5,182 bases of DNA, taken from positions 1-5,182 of the forward strand of contig CANLFL010000066.1 in assembly GCA_947489825.1 (NCBI GenBank), in the 5' to 3' direction. This stretch comes from Candidatus Nanopelagicaceae bacterium (GTDB taxonomy: Bacteria > Actinomycetota > Actinomycetes > Nanopelagicales > Nanopelagicaceae). The notes beneath the pieces were generated by a model, which made no database searches, was not told the DNA's origin, and saw only the letters and a list, made by a program, of their open reading frames with translations. A program made the position numbers and the translations under genes. Shown in pieces: positions 1 to 4,828 of this stretch (position 1 is the stretch's first letter; the number at the start of each line of letters is the position of its first letter).

Positions 1-271
1 CCGATGTAGCTGCCATCGCGATCTGGTCTGATGCGCCCTCTACAGCGAGCTTCCATTTCTCAGCTCCTAAAAAATCGAGAGAAGTAACCAGTACTTTCTT
101 CTCTGCATTAGAAAAAATTGTTATTCCTTGGTTGGAAATTACCACGCCTTCATGTTCGGCGATAGGCGCAATTTTTGTAATTTCACTTGCTGCAATTGAT
201 TTAGGAGCAGCTTCTACCTGCTGAGAGGTAAGAAGAAGTGCCGCTATCACGGCTACAGCAAAGCGTTTCAT
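1..271 (-). CDS. Secreted protein of unknown function, N-terminal part only
   Basis: This gene runs off the left edge of the window, so only its first 90 codons are present. The ATG at 271-269 follows the proC stop with one base between (TAATATG), so it probably shares the proC transcript and is translated by coupling. No Shine-Dalgarno sequence is visible. The N-terminus reads MKRFAVAVIAALLLTS, a classic Sec signal peptide: basic start, hydrophobic core at residues 5-15, and a likely cleavage near VEA/AA at residues 19-22. There is no lipobox cysteine. The mature part has alternating short strand-like segments, including VLVTSLDFLGAEKWKLAVEG (residues 60-79). That layout recalls blades of bacterial beta-propeller (SBBP-like) repeats, with a 'LD..G...W' core. 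This resemblance is tentative. The protein probably acts outside the membrane. It has no obvious link to proline synthesis. Confidence 0.85.
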   Translation of the reverse strand, partial: MKRFAVAVIAALLLTSQQVEAAPKSIAASEITKIAPIAEHEGVVISNQGITIFSNAEKKVLVTSLDFLGAEKWKLAVEGASDQIAMAATS

Positions 272-272
272 A

Positions 273-1076
273 TTACGCCAATTCTTGAGAACGAGCGTGT
301 GCTGCTTTCATTGCACGAGCAACAATTTCAGATAGATGATCGTTACTAAATGAAGCAAGAGCAGCTGCGGTAGTTCCGTTAGGGCTGGTGACTTTTTCAC
401 GCAAAGTTGTTGGTGAATCGCCCGAGCGTTCAAGAAGCGCGGCAGAGCCAACAATTGTTTGGATCGTAAGCGTTGTTGCATCTTCACGTGAAAGCCCTAG
501 CGCAATTGCACCCTCGACCATCGCTTCAACAAAGGCGAAGAAGTATGCAGGGCCTGATCCGCTTGTTGCGGTGATTGCATCTTGTAGTGTCTCATCTACT
601 TCGACAGCTTTACCTGCAGCAGCCAAAAGGGATGCAACAGATACGCGATGCTCTTGGGTAACTGCGCTGCCGAATGAATATCCGGCTGCTCCAAGACCAA
701 CTGAAGTCGGAGTGTTAGGCATGATGCGCACGATCGGCTGTGAGCCACTTAAATTCTCTTGGATAAATCCGAGCTTCTTACCCGCTACAAAACTCAAAAG
801 TAAGGCGTTCTTATTGATGTGAGGCCTGATTTCACCAAGGAGCCCTTGCATATCTTGTGGCTTAACAACCACAAGAATGAGATCACTAGCCGAGACTGCG
901 CTCTGAAGGCTAGCTACAGTGATTGCATACTTACCAATCAACTCATCACATCGTTCTGGGCGCTTTTCAACAATAGAAATTGCTGATGGGCTAACCCCAG
1001 AGTCGATGAGGGCTGCGATAAGAGCTTCGCCCATGACACCGGCACCGAGAACTGCGACCTTCTGTTGATTAGCCAT
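273..1076 (-). CDS. proC: Pyrroline-5-carboxylate reductase
   Basis: The product is a cytosolic enzyme that reduces 1-pyrroline-5-carboxylate to L-proline with NAD(P)H, the last step of proline biosynthesis. From the ATG at 1076 it has 267 residues, the usual family length. The N-terminal Rossmann fold shows the dinucleotide motif GAGVMG at residues 11-16. VKPQD lies at 71-75, and RIMPNTP at 117-123 is the typical substrate-side loop. The C-terminal helical dimerisation domain carries SGSGPAYFF (172-180) and the P5CR signature LREKVTSPNGTTAAAL (225-240). All key motifs are intact. A TTG two codons upstream (1082) is also in frame, but the ATG is preferred because it lies 6 bases after a TACTCT hexamer (1088-1083) and nothing resembles a Shine-Dalgarno site. 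The gene is divergent from the cysteine-rich gene at 1107 and is followed after one base by a secreted-protein gene. Confidence 0.97.
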   Translation of the reverse strand: MANQQKVAVLGAGVMGEALIAALIDSGVSPSAISIVEKRPERCDELIGKYAITVASLQSAVSASDLILVVVKPQDMQGLLGEIRPHINKNALLLSFVAGKKLGFIQENLSGSQPIVRIMPNTPTSVGLGAAGYSFGSAVTQEHRVSVASLLAAAGKAVEVDETLQDAITATSGSGPAYFFAFVEAMVEGAIALGLSREDATTLTIQTIVGSAALLERSGDSPTTLREKVTSPNGTTAAALASFSNDHLSEIVARAMKAAHARSQELA

Positions 1077-1082
1077 AGCCAA

Positions 1083-1088
1083 AGAGTA
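1083..1088 (-). promoter_or_regulatory. Predicted -10 element of proC (leaderless)
   Basis: Read on the minus strand, the hexamer is TACTCT. It is followed by six bases (TTGGCT) and then the ATG at 1076, so transcription would begin at or next to the start codon. No convincing TTGACA-like -35 lies 16-19 bases upstream. The element sits back to back with the plus-strand -10 at 1093-1098. Confidence 0.6.
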
Positions 1089-1092
1089 CGCG

Positions 1093-1098
1093 TAGGCT
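1093..1098 (+). promoter_or_regulatory. Predicted -10 element of the cysteine-rich gene (leaderless)
   Basis: The hexamer TAGGCT is followed by eight bases (CTGCGACT) and the ATG at 1107. The same hexamer stands before radA at 1939-1944. The TA of this element and the TA of the proC element form the two ends of the perfect 8-bp palindrome TACGCGTA (1087-1094). Confidence 0.55.
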
Positions 1099-1106
1099 CT
1101 GCGACT

Positions 1107-1916
1107 ATGTCTGAAGTTAAACCAGGTTTTGCCCGCGACTGGGTCGAGTTTGCAGATCCTAATGATGATCTAGAGATCTTCAAATGTGATCTCACCTGGC
1201 TCACCTCAAATTGGACCTGCATCTATGGCGATGGTTGCCAAGGTGTCTTTAAAGACCGTCCTAATGATGGATGTTGCACAGAAGGTGCGATGTATTCAGA
1301 TGAAGATGATGAGAAGCGCGTTCAACTCGCCGCCCAACACCTCACACCACAAATGTGGCAATTTTATGATGAAGCTCGTCCCAAGAAAGCGGGCGGTGAG
1401 CTTCGAATCACAGATTTAGATGAAGATAACGAACGAAAGACTCGCACAGTAAATGATGCGTGCATATTCTTAAATCGCAAAGGTCACGAAGCTCCTGGAT
1501 TCACTGGATCATTTGGATGCGTGCTTCATCATTTAGCTCAAAATGAAAATCGTCACTTCGTTGAAACAAAACCAGATGTATGTTGGCAATTACCTTTACG
1601 TCGTAGTTTTGAAACGCGCGAAGTTGGCGAACGCGAATATTCAGTTACCGTTATTGGTGAGTATGAGCGCTTAGGTTGGGGCGATGGCGGCGATGATTTC
1701 GATTGGTACTGCACCAGCAATACTGAGGCGCACATCGGCAGCCAACCCGTCTACATCTCTAACAGCGCAGAGCTCACTGCGTTGATGGGCAAAGATGCAT
1801 ATGACATTCTGGCTAAGCATTGCGATCTGCGTGTGCAGGGCATCAAGGATGCTCAGGCACGCAGCCTGCCTCTCTTTGTCATTCAGCATCCAGCAACAAT
1901 TCAAGCTGGCAAGTAG
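1107..1916 (+). CDS. Cysteine-rich protein resembling the YkgJ metal-chelating family
   Basis: The 269-residue soluble protein has no signal peptide or membrane segment and carries ten cysteines. An N-terminal cluster has C27, C38, C44 and the pair C56-C57 in NDGCC. A second cluster has ACIFL (C119), FGCVLH (C138) and KPDVCWQLPLRR (C159). This order (a CC pair, then 'CxFL', 'CxxH/Y', 'RPxxCRxFP') matches the layout of the YkgJ-type (CxCxxCC) zinc- or iron-chelating domain. Metal binding is therefore inferred, and no reaction can be assigned. The C-terminal third holds an acidic glycine-rich stretch (GWGDGGDDFDW, 190-200) and ends in PATIQAGK. A TTG at 1065 would add 14 residues and overlap proC. 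The ATG at 1107 is preferred because of the TAGGCT hexamer 8 bases before it. radA follows after 34 bp on the same strand. Gene reality is near certain; the family call is moderate. Confidence 0.7.
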   Translation: MSEVKPGFARDWVEFADPNDDLEIFKCDLTWLTSNWTCIYGDGCQGVFKDRPNDGCCTEGAMYSDEDDEKRVQLAAQHLTPQMWQFYDEARPKKAGGELRITDLDEDNERKTRTVNDACIFLNRKGHEAPGFTGSFGCVLHHLAQNENRHFVETKPDVCWQLPLRRSFETREVGEREYSVTVIGEYERLGWGDGGDDFDWYCTSNTEAHIGSQPVYISNSAELTALMGKDAYDILAKHCDLRVQGIKDAQARSLPLFVIQHPATIQAGK

Positions 1917-1938
1917 CGCACCCGTCACACCTTTGCTT

Positions 1939-1944
1939 TAGGCT
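1939..1944 (+). promoter_or_regulatory. Predicted -10 element of radA (leaderless)
   Basis: TAGGCT is followed by six bases (CACCTC) and the ATG at 1951. The 34-bp gap after the preceding gene has no Shine-Dalgarno sequence, so radA probably has its own leaderless transcript even though it could also be read through from upstream. No clear -35 is seen. Confidence 0.6.
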
Positions 1945-1950
1945 CACCTC

Positions 1951-3318
1951 ATGGCCAAGGTCGAGAAGGATCCATTCCGCTGTAGCGAGTGCGGTTGGAC
2001 ATCCCAAAAATGGGTAGGGCGTTGCGGTGAATGCCAGGCGTGGGGATGCGTTGAAGAGATTGCAGCACCTAAGAAACTCTCACTTGTTGCGGGCAAAGTC
2101 TCACATGCAGCAACTCCTATCGGAGATGTTGATCTCTCAATGGCCCGTGCACGCGAAACTGGAGTAAGTGAACTCGATCGAGTTCTCGGCGGAGGTTTAG
2201 TTCCAGGTGCAGCAATTTTGCTTGCGGGTGAACCTGGTGTTGGTAAGTCCACTCTCTTGCTCTCTGTTGCAGCGCAAACTGCAGCTAAAGGTATGAGCGC
2301 CCTCTATATCAGCGGTGAAGAGTCAGCATCCCAAGTGCGCCTTCGCGCTGAGCGCATCAATGCAGTTGATCCACTTTTATTTTTAGCATCAGAGACAGAT
2401 CTCGGCGCAGTCATTGCACATATCGATGCAGTAAAGCCAGCGTTACTCATTATTGATAGCGTTCAAACTATTGGAAGTTCGGCAGCAGATGGATCACCCG
2501 GTGGAGTGACACAGGTACGTGAAGTTGCTGGTGCACTCATTCGTATCTGTAAAGATCGTGACATTACTTTATTGCTCGTAGGACATGTGACTAAAGATGG
2601 CTCAATTGCTGGTCCGCGACTTCTTGAACATATTGTCGATGTTGTTCTGCAATTTGAGGGCGAGCGTCATTCGCGCCTTCGACTTATCCGCGCAATCAAG
2701 AATCGCTTTGGTGCCAGTGATGAAGTGGGCTGCTTTGATTTAAGTGATACCGGCATCGAATCAGTGATTGATCCGACCGGCCTCTTTACCTCTCGCCACA
2801 CTGAACCCGTACCTGGCACCTGTGTGACCGTCACTCTTGAAGGTCGCCGCCCACTTTTAGCTGAAATTCAGGCGTTGGTCAGCGCAGGACGCGAAAGTGA
2901 TTTCGGAAATGCACGTCGGGTAACAAGTGGTTTAGATTCTGCGCGCACATCGATGACTTTGGCTGTTCTTGAACTTCGCGCTGGTGTTCGAGTAGGTGGC
3001 CGCGATGTATATGCCGCAACAGTGGGTGGCATGAAAATGTCAGAGCCTGCCGCTGATTTAGCACTTGCGCTAGCGGTAGCCTCGGCTGCAAAGGGTTTAG
3101 CGCTACCTCCAGATTTAGTTGCGATCGGTGAAGTTGGTTTAGCTGGTGAGATTCGAAAGGTGAGCGGTGTATCGCGACGTTTAGCTGAGGCTTATCGACT
3201 TGGATTTAAGAAGGCGCTTGTTCCCACTGGAAGTGATGTCAAGATCGATGGCATGGAGATCATTGAAATATCTCGACTTGATCAAGCTCTAAAGAGGGTT
3301 GCGATCACTGGGGAATGA
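1951..3318 (+). CDS. radA: DNA repair and recombination ATPase RadA (Sms)
   Basis: RadA is a RecA-like hexameric ATPase that drives branch migration of recombination intermediates in the cytoplasm. The protein is 455 residues, normal for the family, and complete. A four-cysteine zinc finger opens it (C11, C14, C25, C28 in CSECG and CGECQ). The RecA-type core has the Walker A motif GEPGVGKST (93-101), a Walker B strand LLIIDS ending at D169 and S170, and the family-specific KNRFG motif at 250-254. The C-terminal third (about 280-455) is the Lon-protease-like domain, with EPAADLALALAVASA (365-379) and AIGEVGLAGEIRKV (391-404). The ATG at 1951 gives the expected N-terminus MAKVEKDPFRCSECG. In many actinobacteria disA, the cyclic di-AMP synthase gene, follows radA. 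Here the next gene is on the opposite strand, 29 bp away, and is not disA. Confidence 0.98.
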   Translation: MAKVEKDPFRCSECGWTSQKWVGRCGECQAWGCVEEIAAPKKLSLVAGKVSHAATPIGDVDLSMARARETGVSELDRVLGGGLVPGAAILLAGEPGVGKSTLLLSVAAQTAAKGMSALYISGEESASQVRLRAERINAVDPLLFLASETDLGAVIAHIDAVKPALLIIDSVQTIGSSAADGSPGGVTQVREVAGALIRICKDRDITLLLVGHVTKDGSIAGPRLLEHIVDVVLQFEGERHSRLRLIRAIKNRFGASDEVGCFDLSDTGIESVIDPTGLFTSRHTEPVPGTCVTVTLEGRRPLLAEIQALVSAGRESDFGNARRVTSGLDSARTSMTLAVLELRAGVRVGGRDVYAATVGGMKMSEPAADLALALAVASAAKGLALPPDLVAIGEVGLAGEIRKVSGVSRRLAEAYRLGFKKALVPTGSDVKIDGMEIIEISRLDQALKRVAITGE

Positions 3319-3347
3319 GCTCTCTCCACCAACCAGTTCTCGCCTAG
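3319..3347. other. Convergent gap without a visible terminator
   Basis: These 29 bases separate the radA stop from the stop of the opposite-strand GGDEF-like gene. I see no GC-rich hairpin and no U-tract on either strand. Transcripts from both sides probably overlap, or end by a factor-dependent route. Confidence 0.4.
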
Positions 3348-3764
3348 CTATGTTCTCAGTTCTTCAGCTAAATCTAAGCGGTAGAAAAGTTGTAGTGACG
3401 TCTCTTCTGGAACCCACTGAACTAATTCTGATGTGAATTCAATATTTGTAGCGTTGCGTATCCTCGCTAACAGTTTTTCGCCGTTGGTCAGACTCCCCGA
3501 AAGTACAACTACAAATTGGAAGTTCCCTGTTCGTCCACAGAGATCCTCTTGGCGCATCAATCTATTGATGACATGTGCAATCGAGAGAATCTGCTCCAGG
3601 CTACTAAGTGTTGAAATTGAGATCGACGCCAGGGTAAGCGGCGCATCAGTTCTGCTCGATCCTGAAATCATACGATTAAGGTGGGAGTAAATGAGTGGTG
3701 GGGCGGCGCAATTAGTTAGGTGATCATGTATCCCGTCATGCGAATATATTGGATCGATTGTCAT
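3348..3764 (-). CDS. Stand-alone degenerate GGDEF-like protein with an RxxD site
   Basis: The 138-residue protein (from ATG 3764) appears to be one GGDEF-type domain with no sensor or membrane part. The segment from residue 42, APLTLASISIS, matches the first core strand, where active cyclases have the 'D-x-D-x-F-K' metal site; here the aspartates are gone. The 'N-x-x-x-G-H' region is shortened. The pattern RQED-LCGRT-GNFQF (residues 71-84) aligns with 'RxxD-xxxxx-GGDEF': the catalytic loop has become GNFQF, while the RxxD inhibitory-site motif is intact at the canonical five-residue spacing. The end, WVPEETSLQLFYRLDLAEEL, fits the closing strand and helix. The inference is a protein that cannot make cyclic di-GMP but may bind it. 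A TTG at 3779 is a second possible start. Neither start has a good TANNNT 6-8 bases before it, unlike most other genes here. The gene converges on radA. Family call is by eye. Confidence 0.65.
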   Translation of the reverse strand: MTIDPIYSHDGIHDHLTNCAAPPLIYSHLNRMISGSSRTDAPLTLASISISTLSSLEQILSIAHVINRLMRQEDLCGRTGNFQFVVVLSGSLTNGEKLLARIRNATNIEFTSELVQWVPEETSLQLFYRLDLAEELRT

Positions 3765-3778
3765 AGGTTGAATGCGCA

Positions 3779-3797
3779 ATCGCTACCGTCTAGCGAT
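3779..3797. promoter_or_regulatory. Candidate operator: perfect 7+7 inverted repeat
   Basis: ATCGCTA (3779-3785) and TAGCGAT (3791-3797) are exact reverse complements around the five-base spacer CCGTC. The 19-bp dyad lies in the 45-bp gap between the divergent genes at 3764 and 3810. It directly abuts, and shares one base with, the plus-strand -10 TAGCCT at 3797-3802. It therefore fills the region between -10 and -35 for the membrane-protein gene, a position where a dimeric regulator could control the promoter. The regulator is unknown. Confidence 0.45.
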
Positions 3798-3802
3798 AGC
3801 CT
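3797..3802 (+). promoter_or_regulatory. Predicted -10 element of the membrane-protein gene (leaderless)
   Basis: TAGCCT is followed by seven bases (AGTTTTC) and the ATG at 3810. No Shine-Dalgarno sequence is present. The hexamer overlaps a minus-strand TAGGCT at 3803-3798. Confidence 0.55.
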
Positions 3803-3803
3803 A
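3798..3803 (-). promoter_or_regulatory. Possible -10 element for the GGDEF-like gene
   Basis: On the minus strand these bases read TAGGCT, the same hexamer used before radA and the cysteine-rich gene. Transcription would start near 3791, giving a leader of about 26-27 bases before the ATG at 3764, without a Shine-Dalgarno site. The near-palindrome TAGCCTA may simply give this hexamer by symmetry, so the call is weak. Confidence 0.3.
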
Positions 3804-3809
3804 GTTTTC

Positions 3810-4193
3810 ATGACTTCACCTTCTCGTCAGATACTCCCGCGAACAATCGCTTCCACCCTTCTCTTCGTGGAAGGTGCTGTAGTGCTAGCGCTAGGTGGGT
3901 GGATGCTTGTTCTCGGATTCACACATGAGAACCGAGAGATTCTTCCTTTGCTTGGCGTACTGCTCTTTGCAATTGCTGGCGGACTGGGACTCATTCAATG
4001 TGGACGTGGTTACAAGGCAGGAAAGAATTACGGAAAAGCTCCTGCGGTTCTAGCAAACCTCATCGCACTTGGTGTCGTGAAATACCAAGCAGAGGCAGGG
4101 CTTTACTACGTTGCAATTCCGATCGCACTTCTAGCCGTTGCAACCTTGTTCACAGTTCTAAAGATTGCATCACAAGAAAATAAGTCGAAGTAA
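3810..4193 (+). CDS. Small four-helix membrane protein, unknown function
   Basis: The 127-residue protein has four hydrophobic stretches that look like membrane helices, at about residues 13-37, 44-63, 77-91 and 96-118. Short polar loops separate them: THENRE (38-43) and a basic loop GRGYKAGKNYGKAP (65-78). The tail is short and polar, SQENKSK. By the positive-inside rule, the basic N-terminus and the loop after helix 2 suggest both ends face the cytoplasm. No catalytic motif is recognised; small membrane proteins of this type are common and uncharacterised in actinobacteria. The ATG at 3810 is chosen over a start at 3720, which would add 30 residues crossing the divergent promoter gap and overlapping the opposite gene. 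The gene ends 3 bp before the stop of the convergent DinB-like gene. Confidence 0.8.
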   Translation: MTSPSRQILPRTIASTLLFVEGAVVLALGGWMLVLGFTHENREILPLLGVLLFAIAGGLGLIQCGRGYKAGKNYGKAPAVLANLIALGVVKYQAEAGLYYVAIPIALLAVATLFTVLKIASQENKSK

Positions 4194-4196
4194 ATT

Positions 4197-4718
4197 TCAC
4201 TTATCCCTCAGACCGTTTGCAGTCTCGTACTTTTCGTAATCCCAGAGTGAAATGTCATCGAGATTAACCGGCTCAAAACCTTTAGCCTCTAGCGCACTGG
4301 CAATATGTGCACGGTGTTCTGTTGCATGGTGAATAGCCTGTGAAAGAACAGTTGAACGCAATCTTTGGAACTTGCCATTGTCATTTTCGAGATCTAGCCA
4401 CATATCATCAAGATCAGCTGCACTTACGAGTAGAGCATCAACGATTGCTGCCTGTTCTGCTAGACGGGCAAGATCACTAATCGTTTCAATATCTGCAATG
4501 CAGGGATCTCCTGGCTTAGTGAGTGCAACCTTGCCAGTGATACTGAGAACGTAATGATCTGCTGAATCAACTATGTGGTGTGCAATCTCTGCAACAAACC
4601 ACTCGGGTTTGGTTGCATACGCTTTCAGGCTCTCTTCGGGCAAGGTCTGAAGGTGCTTAATGGTTTCTTGATTTGCCCACGCCATATGTCGCAGTAAGCG
4701 TGCAACTGTGATTGTCAT
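4197..4718 (-). CDS. DinB-fold protein, probable metal-dependent
   Basis: The 173-residue protein fits the DinB/YfiT four-helix-bundle family in length and pattern. It opens with LLRHMAWANQETIKHL (8-23), the typical first helix. A histidine pair in AEIAHHIVDSADHY (43-56; H47, H48) and the HATEH motif in AIHHATEHRAHI (H131 and H135) are the expected metal ligands of the second and last helices. In the family these residues bind zinc or nickel, and several members are thiol transferases using mycothiol or bacillithiol; the substrate here cannot be told. The ATG at 4718 is preferred: it lies 7 bases after TACCCT. A TTG at 4790 would add 24 hydrophobic residues that mimic a signal anchor, which does not suit this cytosolic fold. 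The gene is convergent with the membrane-protein gene (3-bp gap) and divergent from the secreted-protein gene at 4829. Confidence 0.82.
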   Translation of the reverse strand: MTITVARLLRHMAWANQETIKHLQTLPEESLKAYATKPEWFVAEIAHHIVDSADHYVLSITGKVALTKPGDPCIADIETISDLARLAEQAAIVDALLVSAADLDDMWLDLENDNGKFQRLRSTVLSQAIHHATEHRAHIASALEAKGFEPVNLDDISLWDYEKYETANGLRDK

Positions 4719-4725
4719 AGCGAAG

Positions 4726-4731
4726 AGGGTA
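4726..4731 (-). promoter_or_regulatory. Predicted -10 element of the DinB-like gene (leaderless)
   Basis: The minus strand reads TACCCT, then seven bases (CTTCGCT), then the ATG at 4718. No ribosome binding site is seen. This element supports the shorter 173-residue protein over the extended form starting with TTG at 4790. Confidence 0.5.
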
Positions 4732-4816
4732 ACGGAGAGCGTCAGTTTCAGGCTTATCACCACTAGCCAGACTAAAAAAGGATTCTTCAAAACCCCACAA
4801 AGACTGATCTCCCATT

Positions 4817-4822
4817 TACTAT
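4817..4822 (+). promoter_or_regulatory. Predicted -10 element of the terminal secreted-protein gene (leaderless)
   Basis: TACTAT is followed by six bases (TATTGA) and the ATG at 4829. It is the best -10 match in the window (TATAAT-like). No -35 at the usual distance is convincing. Confidence 0.6.
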
Positions 4823-4828
4823 TATTGA

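Noticed and set aside
388..822. A long plus-strand open frame antisense to proC.
   Set aside because: It lies wholly within proC on the other strand, and its serine- and alanine-rich translation matches no family; it is explained by proC codon use.
1065..1106. A TTG start at 1065 adding 14 residues to the cysteine-rich protein.
   Set aside because: It overlaps the proC start and its promoter. The ATG at 1107 has a correctly placed -10.
3433..3690. A plus-strand open frame opposite the GGDEF-like gene.
   Set aside because: The minus-strand frame shows the ordered GGDEF-like pattern, while the plus-strand translation shows no domain and has no promoter-start pairing.
3720..3809. A 30-residue N-terminal extension of the membrane protein.
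   Set aside because: It overlaps the start of the opposite-strand GGDEF-like gene and the dyad. The added residues look like noise, and the ATG at 3810 follows TAGCCT.
4188..4202. AAGT...ACTT inverted repeat between the convergent membrane-protein and DinB-like genes as a possible bidirectional terminator.
   Set aside because: The stem is only four AT-rich base pairs with a seven-base loop and no U-tract, so it would not work as an intrinsic terminator.
4719..4790. A 24-residue hydrophobic N-terminal extension of the DinB-like protein from a TTG at 4790, resembling a signal anchor.
   Set aside because: The extension crosses the predicted TACCCT promoter, uses a rare start codon, and does not suit a cytosolic DinB fold whose first helix begins right after the ATG at 4718.
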